NCBI RefSeq assembly: GCF_000620665.1 | Contig: NZ_JIAU01000009.1 | Location: forward strand, 1-64,000 | DNA: 64,000 nucleotides | Direction of reading: 5' to 3' | From: Sphingomonas sp. URHD0057 | GTDB lineage: Bacteria > Pseudomonadota > Alphaproteobacteria > Sphingomonadales > Sphingomonadaceae | Shown: positions 1 to 8,838 of the stretch, piece by piece | How positions within the stretch are numbered: position 1 is the first letter of the stretch | Layout of the letters: each line of letters starts with the position of its first letter | Made by a program: the position numbers and the translations under genes | The notes under the pieces: model-generated | The model's database searches: none | Told to the model about the DNA's origin: nothing | The model's input: only the letters and a program-made list of their open reading frames with translations

Positions 1-2225
1 ACCACATCGCCATCGACCGTGATCACCCGGCTCGCATCCGCATCGAGCGCGCTGAACGTCAGCGACCCGTCGTTGGTCAGAAGGTCGGCGCCATTCGCCC
101 CGCTGTCGTTGCTCAGCGCCAGGCTCGCCGGGCTGATCGTCGTGTCGATCTCGATCGAAAGCGGTCCGGAAACCGCACTGACATTGCCGGCAGCATCGGT
201 CGCGCTCGCCGTGAAATTGTAACTACCGTCGACCAAGTCCCCGCTGGTGAAGGCGAACACGCCCGGAGTGGAAGTCTCCACGGCGAACCCGACCGACACG
301 CCACCCCGGAACACCTCCACCGTGGCGCCGTGCTCGGCGCTGATCGTCAGGCTCGGGCTCTTGTCGTTGGTGAGGTTGTCGGGCGTGACTCCGCTGTCGT
401 CGGCGTAGCCGGTGATCAGTGGCGCATCAGGTTCCTTAGTGTCGATCGCGACCGAGTCGGTCGCGCCCGTCGCGCCCACGTTGAGGGCGAGATCGGTGTA
501 GCTGCCGGTGACCGTCACCGAGCCATTGCCCTCAAAGCCGTCGGCGGCCGTGAACGTCCCCGTCCAGGTCACTCCGCCGTCGTTCGAGCTGAGTCCGCTC
601 AAGGTCCCGCCAACCACCGTCACATCGGCGTTCGAGAATCCCGTCACCGCCTCACTGAACGTGATCGTCACTTCAGAGCTGGGGTCCGCGTCCGCCAGAT
701 TGGTATCCGCAATATCTACGCTCGCCGTCGGGTTCTTGGTGTCGATCGCGACCGAGTCCGTCGCACCCGTCACGCCCACGTTGAGCGCGAGATCGGTGTA
801 GGCGCCGGTGACCGTCACCGAGCCCGAGACCTCGACCCCGTCGGTCGCCGTGAACGTCCCGGTCCAGGTCACCCCGCCGTCGCTCGAGCTGAGCGCGCCC
901 AAGGTCCCGCCAACTACTGTCACATCGGCGTTCGAGAACCCCGTCACCGCCTCACTGAACGTGATCGTCACTTCAGAGCTGGGATCCGCGTCCGCCAGAT
1001 TGGCATCCGTAATCGCCACGCTCGCCGTCGGGTTCTTGGTGTCGATGACAACGCTATCGCTGCCGCTGCCGCCAGCATTGCCCGCGGCGTCATTGTAGCC
1101 GCCCGCATTGACCGTAACCGAGCCGGTCGTCTCAACCCCGTTCGTGGCGGTGAACGTCCCCGTCCACGTGATCCCGCCGTCGCTAGAACTCAGCGCCGAG
1201 AGAGTCCCGCCCAGAACGGTCACGTCGGCATTGCTGAAGTTCTGAACGGCTTCGCTGAATGTGATCGTCACGACCGAGCTGTTGTCGCTGTCGGACAAAT
1301 TCGCATCGACGATATTCACGGTTGACGTTGGGTTCTTGGTGTCGATTGCGACGCTGTCTGAAGCACCTGTCGCGCCGACGTTAAAAGCTGCATCCGTGTA
1401 CGTACCGGTTACCTTCACGGACCCAGTGGTCTCGACCCCGTCCGTCGCGGTGAACATCCCGGTCCAGGTCACTCCGCCATCGCTGCTGGTCAGCGTGCCA
1501 AGTGTGCCCCCGACGACCGTAACGTCGGAGTTGTCGAACCCCGTAACAGCTTCACTGAACGTGATCGTGACGACCGAGCTGTTGTCGCCGTCGCTCAACG
1601 ATGCGTCGACGATGTTCACCGCCGCGGTCGGGCGGACGATGTCCGAGTAACCGAACTCATTCTTGATCTGGAGGGTCTCGACCTGGGTAATCTGCAGGTT
1701 GAGCGTCTTGAAGGTATAGGTGGCGGTGCCCGCCTGGCCAGTGTTCGAGTTCAGCTGAGCGGCAACCCAGGCTTGGGCATATGCGATCTCGGCCATGATT
1801 GCCGGATCTGCGAGCTGATCGGCGTTCAGCCAGATCTGAACGACGTCCTTGTCGACCACGCTGTTGGTCTTCGAGCTAGCCGAACCCACGGCACCGGACC
1901 CGCCGTCGTAATTGTCGTAGCCGCTAAAACCGGACGTGCCGGCGTTTTGGTACGATCCGCCGGACACCGAAAAGGACGTTGAAGTCGAGGTTGCCGTGGC
2001 ACCTACCCGCCACTGGTTCTCCCACGCCTTATAGATCAGTGTGTCGGCGCCAGAGCCGCCCAGGAGTTTGTCGATTCCGGACCCGCCATCCAGTACATCG
2101 TTGCCCGAGCCGCCGTTGAGCGTGTCGCTGCCGGCTCCTCCGCTTAGGAAGTCGTCGCCCGAACCGCCGACCAAATTATCGTTGCCACTGCCGCCATTAA
2201 GCGTCGTCGTACCACTCGCGCCCAT
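1..2225 (-). CDS. RTX / bacterial Ig-like repeat protein, partial (C-terminus beyond left edge)
   Basis: The minus-strand frame is open from an ATG at 2225 to the window edge, giving more than 740 residues. A G-rich ribosome binding stretch precedes the ATG; an ATG just upstream runs straight into a stop. Residues about 9-65 carry six to seven Gly-rich RTX nonapeptides ([18 protein letters not shown] and similar), which in this family bind calcium. A linker of about 130 residues follows, then four Ig-like repeats of exactly 100 residues (motifs VTITFSEAV and DGGVTWTG, ending in DTKN), resembling the Big_12 family. Further, different Ig-like modules run off the edge. The protein is probably a secreted or surface adhesin; type I secretion is inferred from the RTX repeats only. 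RTX at the N-terminus instead of the C-terminus is unusual. No classical signal peptide is visible. Confidence 0.85.
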   Translation of the reverse strand, partial: MGASGTTTLNGGSGNDNLVGGSGDDFLSGGAGSDTLNGGSGNDVLDGGSGIDKLLGGSGADTLIYKAWENQWRVGATATSTSTSFSVSGGSYQNAGTSGFSGYDNYDGGSGAVGSASSKTNSVVDKDVVQIWLNADQLADPAIMAEIAYAQAWVAAQLNSNTGQAGTATYTFKTLNLQITQVETLQIKNEFGYSDIVRPTAAVNIVDASLSDGDNSSVVTITFSEAVTGFDNSDVTVVGGTLGTLTSSDGGVTWTGMFTATDGVETTGSVKVTGTYTDAAFNVGATGASDSVAIDTKNPTSTVNIVDANLSDSDNSSVVTITFSEAVQNFSNADVTVLGGTLSALSSSDGGITWTGTFTATNGVETTGSVTVNAGGYNDAAGNAGGSGSDSVVIDTKNPTASVAITDANLADADPSSEVTITFSEAVTGFSNADVTVVGGTLGALSSSDGGVTWTGTFTATDGVEVSGSVTVTGAYTDLALNVGVTGATDSVAIDTKNPTASVDIADTNLADADPSSEVTITFSEAVTGFSNADVTVVGGTLSGLSSNDGGVTWTGTFTAADGFEGNGSVTVTGSYTDLALNVGATGATDSVAIDTKEPDAPLITGYADDSGVTPDNLTNDKSPSLTISAEHGATVEVFRGGVSVGFAVETSTPGVFAFTSGDLVDGSYNFTASATDAAGNVSAVSGPLSIEIDTTISPASLALSNDSGANGADLLTNDGSLTFSALDADASRVITVDGDV
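433..1632 (-). repeat. Four tandem 300-bp repeats encoding 100-residue Ig-like domains
   Basis: The four units are 433-732, 733-1032, 1033-1332 and 1333-1632, and the period is exactly 300 bp throughout. The two units furthest from the start codon (433-732 and 733-1032) are nearly identical over long stretches, which points to recent duplication or gene conversion. The outer units have drifted more. The repeats are in frame, so copy number can change without breaking the gene. Confidence 0.9.
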
Positions 2226-2320
2226 GTCACATGCCCCCAACCGCCCTGACCCGCTCCCCGCGAGTCGTTAAAGAACCGTTTACCCTAACCAAAGTTAAGG
2301 TGGTCTGCCAAGGGTTTAGT

Positions 2321-2352
2321 AAAAGCCGCTGTCCCAAAGCGGGACAGCGGCT
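2321..2352 (-). terminator. Rho-independent terminator of the HAD/sulfotransferase operon
   Basis: There is a perfect 12-bp inverted repeat (2324-2335 with 2341-2352) around a 5-nt loop. Read on the minus strand it is followed by a run of four T. It lies 22 nt past the stop codon of the HAD gene. Confidence 0.85.
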
Positions 2353-2374
2353 CAGAAGGGGACTGGACTTTTAG

Positions 2375-3121
2375 CTACGCCGACTCAGCGTCGGCCGAGT
2401 CCGCCAGCGCGACCAGCGTTGGGAAAGTGAAATCGGGACGGACCTCGGCTTTCGGCCTCAGGGTCGCGCCCCGGCCCTGCTGTCCGGCGCGGCGGTCGAT
2501 CCATGCGGTGGCCAGGCCCATCGCCTTGGCCGGGACATGATCGTGGTAGAGGCTCTGGGCGACATGCAGCAGCTTGCCGCGCGGCACGCCCATCGCCTCG
2601 ACGGCCTCGACCAGCGCTTCGAAGTTCCGGGGGTCGGGCTTGTACGAACCGAGGTCCTGCGCGGTGATGATGCGGTCGAACTCGATCCCCAGCCGCCGGT
2701 TGCTCTCGGCGAAACTCGCGCGGTCGACGTTCGACAGGATGACGAGCTGGTAGCGCGCCTTGAGCTGCCGCAGCGCGCCGGGGCTGTCGGGAAACGCCGG
2801 CCAGTCCCGGACCGATTGGCCGAAGCGCCGGCGTTCCTCAGGATCGTCGGCAACACCCCAGCGGGACGCGAGTGCGACCCAGGCCCGCGACAGGATCTCG
2901 GGATAAGGTTCGGCGGGATGCGCGGCTTCCGCGTCGCCCTCGGCCTCGGCATAGGCCTCGAGCGCGACCTGCGCGGTCGGCCGCGCCGACGCGCGGGCTA
3001 GCAGCGGCTCGAGCGCTTCGAGCAGCCCGGTCTCCCAGTCGATGAGGGTACCGTAGCAATCGAAACTCAAGGCTTCGAACTGTCCCAGCCTGGCTTGGGT
3101 CTCGGTCACTCGGCGCTCCAC
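2375..3121 (-). CDS. HAD-superfamily hydrolase, haloacid dehalogenase type II-like
   Basis: This 248-residue protein has the HAD signature motifs: nucleophile Asp21 in FDCYGTLID, a motif II Ser in LSNVDR and a motif III Lys in YKPDP. The helical cap between motifs I and II and the overall size match the haloacid dehalogenase (L-2-haloacid dehalogenase-like) branch. The enzyme should be a cytosolic Mg-dependent phosphatase or dehalogenase; the substrate cannot be read from the sequence. It starts 23 nt after the sulfotransferase stop codon on the same strand, so the two probably form an operon that ends at the strong hairpin at 2324-2352. Membership of the HAD superfamily is secure, the dehalogenase label is not. 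Confidence 0.85.
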   Translation of the reverse strand: MERRVTETQARLGQFEALSFDCYGTLIDWETGLLEALEPLLARASARPTAQVALEAYAEAEGDAEAAHPAEPYPEILSRAWVALASRWGVADDPEERRRFGQSVRDWPAFPDSPGALRQLKARYQLVILSNVDRASFAESNRRLGIEFDRIITAQDLGSYKPDPRNFEALVEAVEAMGVPRGKLLHVAQSLYHDHVPAKAMGLATAWIDRRAGQQGRGATLRPKAEVRPDFTFPTLVALADSADAESA

Positions 3122-3144
3122 GAAACGGACGCGCGCGGCCTAGC

Positions 3145-4227
3145 TCACTGCGAGTAGGCGCGTCGATAGGGCTCCGCTCTCGCGCTCGCCGGTCCGCCGT
3201 TGGCCAGTTTCGCACCGAGGTCGCGGCTTGGCTGCAACCAGTGCGACAGGTCGCGCCCGACCAGTGCGCCGAGACGCTCGACCTCGCCCGTGAAATGACC
3301 GGCGATCTCGCGCTGCAGCGCCATCGGCATCGGATAAATGGGCGCCGACGTGCGGTTCCAGCGCAGCAGCCGGCGGCGCACCGCCATCAGCATTTCGAAC
3401 GCGCCGTTCCCGGCGCCGTCCCGGGAATGGTGCTTGCGAAAGAACTCGGAGCCGAGGCGCTCCTTGATTGGTCCCGGCGGTTGCTTGAGAACCCGCTGCA
3501 GCCAGCGAAACTTGACCGACTGCCCCTCGCGGCTCGGTGAAAAGTCGACCGCGGGCTGGGGCTCGAGCCCGGCGAAGTCCATCAGTCGGCCATACTGCTC
3601 GGCCGGATTGGCAGCTAAATCGTCGAACACGAGCACCAGGCATCGCTCTCGCCCGACAGCTTTGAACAGTCGCTCGACATAGGTGCCGAAACGCGCCGCC
3701 TCGTCATAACGGAGGAGGCGCGCGTCCTGGCATGCGCGGGGCACTTTGCGTCCCTCCGCCCGGTCGGCCACCGCGGCCCATGCATTGGCGAAATCCGGGA
3801 TTGTCTCCTGCCCTACATAGATCAGCCGGCGATGGAGCGAGGGGAGCATGGTGAGCGGATCGCGGACCGACACCACGAACCGGCTGTCGGGCCACAGGCG
3901 CAGGATAGGCTCGAGCCGCTCGGGCGAATAGAGGTAGGAGACCGAACCATCGACGCCGATCGAGCGATGCCCGTCGGCGCTGAAGAAGCGCCGCAAATAA
4001 TCGCGCTCGACGCGCCGTTCCAGCTCCCGGTCCGGCAACCTCCTGAGGTCGTGCTGGGTGAAAAAGTGCGGTTCCTTGAGCGCCGGGAAGCGCACCGCCG
4101 GGTGGTCCTTGAGGAAGCGCGACAGGGTCGTGGTGCCGCACCGCGGGGCACCGGCGATGAACAGGAATCGCTCGAATCCGGCGGAGCTCGCCATCGGAAG
4201 CTTCAGGTCGTGCACTGCCATGTTCAT
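3145..4227 (-). CDS. Sulfotransferase family protein
   Basis: The 360-residue protein has the 5'-phosphosulfate-binding loop of PAPS-dependent sulfotransferases at about residues 26-35 (GAPRCGTTTL). The 3'-phosphate-binding segment follows (RFVVSVRDP, then a Ser-containing helix). The expected reaction is transfer of a sulfuryl group from PAPS to a hydroxyl or amino group of a carbohydrate or small molecule; the acceptor is unknown. There is no signal peptide, so it should be cytosolic. It heads a two-gene operon with the HAD hydrolase. The start could be the ATG at 4227 or the one at 4221, two codons later. No PAPS synthesis genes are visible in the window. Confidence 0.85.
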   Translation of the reverse strand: MNMAVHDLKLPMASSAGFERFLFIAGAPRCGTTTLSRFLKDHPAVRFPALKEPHFFTQHDLRRLPDRELERRVERDYLRRFFSADGHRSIGVDGSVSYLYSPERLEPILRLWPDSRFVVSVRDPLTMLPSLHRRLIYVGQETIPDFANAWAAVADRAEGRKVPRACQDARLLRYDEAARFGTYVERLFKAVGRERCLVLVFDDLAANPAEQYGRLMDFAGLEPQPAVDFSPSREGQSVKFRWLQRVLKQPPGPIKERLGSEFFRKHHSRDGAGNGAFEMLMAVRRRLLRWNRTSAPIYPMPMALQREIAGHFTGEVERLGALVGRDLSHWLQPSRDLGAKLANGGPASARAEPYRRAYSQ

Positions 4228-4360
4228 GACCGAATATTACATTCCATTCATATTGGAAGCATCGCGGGAAAACCCGCGGCCAGCGGTTCCGATCCAACGG
4301 CTGAAAGGACGCCTAGGCACGCGCCAGGCTTAAAGCCCGTTAATCATCGGAGGATGGGGC

Positions 4361-4404
4361 TGGCGGAGCTGAGGGGAACCGAACCCCTGGCCTCTGCAGT
4401 GCGA
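4361..4404 (-). repeat. Displaced tRNA-Ala(CGC) 3' half, attachment-site-like repeat
   Basis: This stretch matches 8536-8579 at 41 of 44 positions by direct comparison. It covers the anticodon loop end, T-arm, acceptor 3' strand and CCA. The sequence on the 5' side (4405 onward) does not resemble the D-arm or the 5' acceptor strand, so it is not a complete tRNA gene. Confidence 0.8.
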
Positions 4405-4439
4405 ACGTGTGCGACACACAAGGGTGGCGCATGATCAAC

Positions 4440-6677
4440 TCAGTAGCGCGCGCCCAGCGACAGGCCGACGGTGCGCGGCATGATCACCGCTGCCGCTACA
4501 TCGCCGTTCGTAGCCCCAAAGAAGCCGAGGTTCACAATACCCTTCGCGCCGGTGAGATTGCGCACAAATGCGTTGACCCGAAATTTGCCGACATCGACGC
4601 CGGCGTGGGCGTCGATCTGGCTGAATGAATCGAGCCGTCGTTGACCGGGAGGGGCGGGTGGCGGCGTAAAGTCGGAGGAGCGCCCGCCGGTATAATGCCA
4701 GCTGATCCCGGCCCGGCCAGTCAACGAACCGCTCAGCGGATGCTGATATTCGGCGCCGATCGTGCCCTGCCATTTCGGATTGTAGGGCAGCGGATCGCCC
4801 TTGAAGCCGCCAGCGAGCGGAGCGTCATCCGTGAGATAGGCGTCGACATAGGACCCGTTGGCATAAAGGGACAGGAAACGACTGGGGTTCGCACCGGCGG
4901 TGAACTCGATGCCCTTGCTGCGCGCGCCGTCGCCGTTCGCGTTCACGCCGATGCCTGCGATCTGGACAAGCAATTGGACGTCCTTCCAGTCGATCTGGAA
5001 GGCGGTCACCTCCAGCGACAGGAGATGGTCGGCGGTCTGGGTTTTCACCCCCACCTCGTAATTGGTCGTCGAGTCGGGGCCGAATTCGCGCGGAACCGCG
5101 TCAGGGGCTAACGGCGACACGGCATTCGGCCCGCCGGGCCGGTAACCCTTGGCGACCCGAGCATAGATCGTCGTGTTCCGGTTGGGCTTGAATTGCGGCG
5201 CAACCGAATAAGTGAAAGCACTGTCGGACGATTTGCCACCGAAGCTGATTGGGGGGCCCACAATGAAACCGCTCGTGTTCTGCTCCGAGCTTTGGCGATT
5301 GTGGCTGTAGCGGCCGCCGGCAGTCAGATCGAACCTCGGCGCAATATGCCAGGTCGCATTGGCGAATCCGGCGAGCTCACGATAACGCGACGGCAAGGCG
5401 GCAATGAGCAGCCCGTCGAGCGACGCGATGCGGTCGCCGCTGAGCGCGTCGATACCGAACAAATTCTGCGCGAGACGGTTGCTCTCATGCGTGTAGAAGC
5501 CGCCAAGCGTCCATTCGATCATTCTTCTATCCGTCGAGGCGAGCCGGACTTCCTCGGTGAACCGCCGCTGCCTCATTCCCTGGTCGAGTCCGGCGCCGAG
5601 CGGGACTCCCAATATCTGGGTGAGAAGCGCGCCATAGACGCCACTGGCATCCACCACTCCGGCCTGCTTCAGCGTTCCGTAGCTGGTGGCGGAGACCAGC
5701 GCGACGGGTCCGAAGTCATAGTCGATGGTCGCGTTGTATAGCCGATAGTCGATGTCGTTAGGCTCGTCGATCACGCGCTGGTGCGTGTATTTGCCGAGCG
5801 TCGGCTCGAGCGTGACCGGATCGAGGTCGACGATGTTCGTGCCGTTGCTGCGAATGTTCTGCATCAGTGCCGATGCGCGAATGCGAAGCGCCGGACTGGG
5901 CCGGGCCATGATTGACAGCCGTCCGCCGTAGGTCTTGCCGTCGTTGACGTCGGACCCATGCGCCGGGTCGTCGATATAGCCTGGATCGCTGCGATAGAAG
6001 CCGGTGGCGCGCATGGCGGCGTCGGTCCCAAACGGGATGTTCGCGGCGAGCCGGCCGTCATAGCCGATATCGCCGTGCGCCACGCTTTCGACGCCGATCT
6101 CGCCAGCGGCGGCGAACTCCCTCGGATTCGGAGTGACGGTCACGAACTTGACGAGACCGCCGAGCGAGTTGGCGCCATACAGCGTCCCCTGGGGGCCGCG
6201 CAGCACTTCGACGCGGTCAAGGTCGAACGGATCCAGGTCCGGCGCCAGCACTCCGCCGTTGGCCAAGGCGGTCGCCGATCCGAATGGCGCTTCGTCGATA
6301 TACGTCGCGACCGTCGCACCGACGCCGCCCGTATTGATGCCACGGAGCACGATCCGGGACGAACCAGACTGGCTTTCGACGACGTTCGCGCTAGGGATTC
6401 GGGTCAGATAGTCCGACAATCGTTGAGCGTGCTGGTTCTCCAGCGTCTCGCTGGAGATCACCGACACGGATTGTGGCACGTCGAGCAGGCGTTGGCTGCG
6501 CTTCTGCGCGGTAATGATGATGTCGGGCTGGACCGCATCTTCGTTTGCAGCGGCCGGCGATTTCTCCGCGGATGTGGCTGCCGGCGCAACCGGCGGCTCG
6601 GCCGTCTGCGCAAACGCCGGAGCGCTGATCGCACTCAAGCAACAACTCGCTAACGACGCGGCGCCGCGGTATGTCAT
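4440..6677 (-). CDS. TonB-dependent outer-membrane receptor
   Basis: The 745-residue protein has a signal peptide ending near residue 23 (PAFA/Q) and a short proline-rich linker. A TonB-box-like segment is followed by a plug domain (about residues 50-165) with VEVLRGPQGTLYG near its end. A long beta-barrel follows and ends in an aromatic residue (LSLGARY), as usual for barrel assembly. It belongs to the FecA/CirA-like TBDT class and should import a bulky ligand across the outer membrane with TonB-ExbBD. The neighbouring dipeptide epimerase suggests a peptide or murein fragment as ligand, which is inference. It is transcribed divergently from the XRE-cupin regulator, with only 24 nt between the annotated starts, so the regulator may control it. 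Confidence 0.93.
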   Translation of the reverse strand: MTYRGAASLASCCLSAISAPAFAQTAEPPVAPAATSAEKSPAAANEDAVQPDIIITAQKRSQRLLDVPQSVSVISSETLENQHAQRLSDYLTRIPSANVVESQSGSSRIVLRGINTGGVGATVATYIDEAPFGSATALANGGVLAPDLDPFDLDRVEVLRGPQGTLYGANSLGGLVKFVTVTPNPREFAAAGEIGVESVAHGDIGYDGRLAANIPFGTDAAMRATGFYRSDPGYIDDPAHGSDVNDGKTYGGRLSIMARPSPALRIRASALMQNIRSNGTNIVDLDPVTLEPTLGKYTHQRVIDEPNDIDYRLYNATIDYDFGPVALVSATSYGTLKQAGVVDASGVYGALLTQILGVPLGAGLDQGMRQRRFTEEVRLASTDRRMIEWTLGGFYTHESNRLAQNLFGIDALSGDRIASLDGLLIAALPSRYRELAGFANATWHIAPRFDLTAGGRYSHNRQSSEQNTSGFIVGPPISFGGKSSDSAFTYSVAPQFKPNRNTTIYARVAKGYRPGGPNAVSPLAPDAVPREFGPDSTTNYEVGVKTQTADHLLSLEVTAFQIDWKDVQLLVQIAGIGVNANGDGARSKGIEFTAGANPSRFLSLYANGSYVDAYLTDDAPLAGGFKGDPLPYNPKWQGTIGAEYQHPLSGSLTGRAGISWHYTGGRSSDFTPPPAPPGQRRLDSFSQIDAHAGVDVGKFRVNAFVRNLTGAKGIVNLGFFGATNGDVAAAVIMPRTVGLSLGARY

Positions 6678-6701
6678 CGGTATGGCCCTCCTCGCCCAAC
6701 G

Positions 6702-7454
6702 GTGACATCATGGCATTTGTTTCAAGAATGGCAACTGGTTTCTAATTTGGCGAAAGCCCGTCCTAACTCCGAGTTCGGCGCCGCCCCGGCGGCGGACCCT
6801 CCCTCGTCCAAGGGGCTGATGTCCGCGCCCAGCAGGGCACTGCGCAGCGCTCGCCTTGCGCAAGGTCTCAGCTTGCGCGCGCTCTCGGCCCGCGTCGGGA
6901 TGCCTTATTCGACGCTGTCGAAGCTCGAAAACGGCAAGATGGCGCTCACCTATGACAAGCTCATCCGGCTCGCGCAGGCGCTCAACGTCGACATCAAGGA
7001 CCTCGTGTCCGAAGGCGAGCAAGCGGCTACGCCGGCGGCGATCGGGCGCCGGAGCGTGACCCGTGCGGGTGAGGAACTCGACGCCGAATCCGAGCGCCAC
7101 ATTCATCATTATCCCGCCGCCGACCTCCTCGGGAAAATGATGATTCCGATCATCATCGACATTCAGGCGCGCAGCGTCGAGGAACTCGGCGGCCTCGTGC
7201 GGCACGCTGGCGAAGAATATCTCTATGTCCTGCGCGGCATGATGGAACTTCATTCGGATCTCTACGAGCCGCTTCGGCTCGGTCCTGGCGATTCCGTGTA
7301 TTTCGACAGCGGAATGGCTCATGGCTACGTGCGCGTCAGTCCCGACTCGTGCACCGTTCTGACGGTGTGCGCAGGCGCCGGCATGCAGCAGCTCGCCGGC
7401 GCCGCCGGCAAGAGCTGGCGCTTTTCGACCGAAGGCGTCCAGCGCTCCAAATAA
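6702..7454 (+). CDS. XRE-family transcriptional regulator with C-terminal cupin domain
   Basis: An N-terminal XRE helix-turn-helix (about residues 44-100, motif PYSTLSKLENGK) is followed by a linker and a cupin_2 sensor domain (about residues 165-235, ending GDSVYFDSGMAHGY). Such proteins bind a small ligand in the cupin barrel and regulate adjacent transport and catabolic genes. It sits between the divergent TonB receptor and the downstream dipeptide epimerase, a normal place for a local regulator. The frame opens at a GTG (6702); an internal ATG at 6819, directly before the conserved HTH and after a G-rich stretch, is a good alternative and would remove 39 poorly conserved-looking residues. 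A perfect dyad just past its stop codon is a candidate operator. Confidence 0.88.
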   Translation: MTSWHLFQEWQLVSNLAKARPNSEFGAAPAADPPSSKGLMSAPSRALRSARLAQGLSLRALSARVGMPYSTLSKLENGKMALTYDKLIRLAQALNVDIKDLVSEGEQAATPAAIGRRSVTRAGEELDAESERHIHHYPAADLLGKMMIPIIIDIQARSVEELGGLVRHAGEEYLYVLRGMMELHSDLYEPLRLGPGDSVYFDSGMAHGYVRVSPDSCTVLTVCAGAGMQQLAGAAGKSWRFSTEGVQRSK

Positions 7455-7474
7455 TGTTTCGATATTTGAAACAT
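7454..7474. promoter_or_regulatory. Palindromic operator candidate upstream of the dipeptide epimerase
   Basis: There is a perfect 7-bp inverted repeat, ATGTTTC and GAAACAT, separated by 7 nt. It starts just after the regulator's stop codon and ends 25 nt before the epimerase start. Two GTTTC half-sites in direct orientation also lie at the beginning of the regulator reading frame (about 6719-6748), next to the TonB receptor promoter. Binding by the XRE-cupin protein is inferred. Confidence 0.5.
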
Positions 7475-7499
7475 AGTCTGTCTCTGCTATGCCAACGGA

Positions 7500-8504
7500 A
7501 TGACATCGATCACCCACAGGCGAACGCTCGGCGTACAGCGAGCGGCGGCGCGAATGACGGAACCCTTTCGGATTTCCGGTTACGTTTTCGAGGCGATGCC
7601 TGCGGTGATCGCGGCCATAAGCGACGGACGGCACATCGGCCGCGGAGAGGCCGCGGGCGTCTATTATCTCGGTGACGATCAAGATCGCATGGTTTCGACG
7701 ATCGAAGAGATGCAGCCGTATATCGAAGGCGGTCTCTCAAGGCTGGAATTGCAGCAGGCATTACCCCCGTGCGGCGCGCGCAACGCGCTCGATTGCGCTT
7801 TGTGGGAGCTTGAATCGAAGCTCGCCCGCATGCCCGTTTGGACGCTGGCGGGCGTTCCCGAGCCGAGGCCGTTGACATCGACCTTCACGCTGCCAGCAGA
7901 CGATCCGCAAACATTGGCTGAAAAGATCCCGCGCCTGTCCTTCGCCAAGGCGATCAAACTGAAGCTCGAAGGCGACATTGCGATCGATCGAGAACGGATC
8001 GCAGTCGTCAGGAAGGCGAGGCCGGACGCATGGCTCGCGGTCGATGCCAATCAGGGGTTCGCGGCGAGCGATCTGGACGACCTTGCCCAAATCGCGAGCG
8101 AGTTCTCGGTCGCGCTCATTGAGCAGCCGGTCAGGCGGGGCGAGGAATCCGCTTTGGAGGGCTGGCGCCCGGGCGTCCCCGTCGCCGCCGATGAAAGCAT
8201 CGTTGATCTCAATGAGTTTTACGAGCGAGCCGCCTATTTCGATGTCGTCAACATCAAGCTCGACAAGTGCGGCGGCCTGACCGAGGGCCTGAAGATGGCG
8301 GACGCTGCGCGATCCGCGGGGAAACAGATCATGGTCGGGAACATGGGCGGATCGACGCTCGCGATGGCGCCCGCCTTCGTCCTTGGCCAGCTCTGCCAGG
8401 TGGTGGATCTCGACGGACCGATCGCGCTTGCGGATGATCCGCTCGCGAGCGAGATCTACCGCGATGGCGAGATTTTCGTCAGCGAGGCAATCTGGGGCGG
8501 GTAG
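7500..8504 (+). CDS. Dipeptide epimerase (enolase superfamily, L-Ala-D/L-Glu epimerase-like)
   Basis: The 334-residue protein carries the muconate-lactonizing subgroup catalytic pattern: a KxK pair (KLKLEG), metal ligands Asp (VDANQ), Glu (EQP) and Asp/Glu (ADES), and the second catalytic lysine in NIKLDKCGG. The C-terminal GGLTEGLKMADAA and MVGNMGGST segments are typical of L-Ala-D/L-Glu epimerases, which act on murein-derived or other dipeptides in the cytosol. Specificity varies widely in this family, so the exact dipeptide is open. The ATG at 7500 gives about 18 extra residues before the conserved fold; an internal ATG at 7554 is possible. It lies downstream of the regulator and the palindrome at 7454-7474. 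Confidence 0.88.
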   Translation: MTSITHRRTLGVQRAAARMTEPFRISGYVFEAMPAVIAAISDGRHIGRGEAAGVYYLGDDQDRMVSTIEEMQPYIEGGLSRLELQQALPPCGARNALDCALWELESKLARMPVWTLAGVPEPRPLTSTFTLPADDPQTLAEKIPRLSFAKAIKLKLEGDIAIDRERIAVVRKARPDAWLAVDANQGFAASDLDDLAQIASEFSVALIEQPVRRGEESALEGWRPGVPVAADESIVDLNEFYERAAYFDVVNIKLDKCGGLTEGLKMADAARSAGKQIMVGNMGGSTLAMAPAFVLGQLCQVVDLDGPIALADDPLASEIYRDGEIFVSEAIWGG

Positions 8505-8535
8505 GCTAAGTGCCTGGTTTCACATAAGCTTAGGC

Positions 8536-8611
8536 TGGTGGAGCTGAGGGGAATCGAACCCCTGACCTCTGCAGTGCGATTGCAGCGCTCTCCCATCTGA
8601 GCTACAGCCCC
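8536..8611 (-). tRNA. tRNA-Ala(CGC)
   Basis: This is a 76-nt cloverleaf on the minus strand. The 7-bp acceptor begins GGGGCTG, the D-arm contains AGCTCAGA, and the anticodon stem CTGCA/TGCAG encloses the loop ATCGCAC, giving anticodon CGC. The T-arm is CAGGGGTTCGATTCCCCTC in outline, and CCA is encoded. Its 3' half is duplicated at 4361-4404. Confidence 0.95.
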
Positions 8612-8838
8612 GCGCCAGCCATTCAGGTAGACCCGACGTCATGTTCGGGCCCTGGGAGGCGGCTCCCTAGCCGCGATTTTCCACCCTTGCAATCGCTCGT
8701 CTCGCCAGGCGTTCGCCTTGCCGTTTTGGCGCAGCAGACGGCCTTCCGTGCAGGAACGTCTTCGAGCGCGCGATTGTTTTTCCTTCGGTTTCCAAAGCCG
8801 GCATCTGGCCGGCCGGTTCACGTACTGGAGGACGAACG

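Larger units (their letters stand above)
4361..8611. mobile_element. Putative 4.2-kb tRNA-Ala-bounded genomic island (TonB receptor, XRE-cupin regulator, dipeptide epimerase)
   Basis: The intact tRNA-Ala(CGC) gene at 8536-8611 (minus strand) marks one end. A 44-nt copy of its 3' half, from the anticodon to CCA, lies in the same orientation at 4361-4404 and marks the other. This is the arrangement left by site-specific integration into the 3' part of a tRNA: the incoming element restores the tRNA and the displaced 3' end lies at the far side. The cargo is three genes that look functionally linked. No integrase, excisionase or transposase is visible inside, so the element would be a remnant or would have been mobilised in trans. 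The repeat is seen; the island is inferred. Confidence 0.6.

Noticed and set aside
330-1325. 331-codon plus-strand frame with repeated segments
   Set aside because: Its internal repeats only mirror the 300-bp repeats of the minus-strand Ig-like protein.
4361-4404. A second functional tRNA-Ala gene
   Set aside because: The D-arm, 5' acceptor strand and 5' anticodon stem are missing, so no cloverleaf can form.
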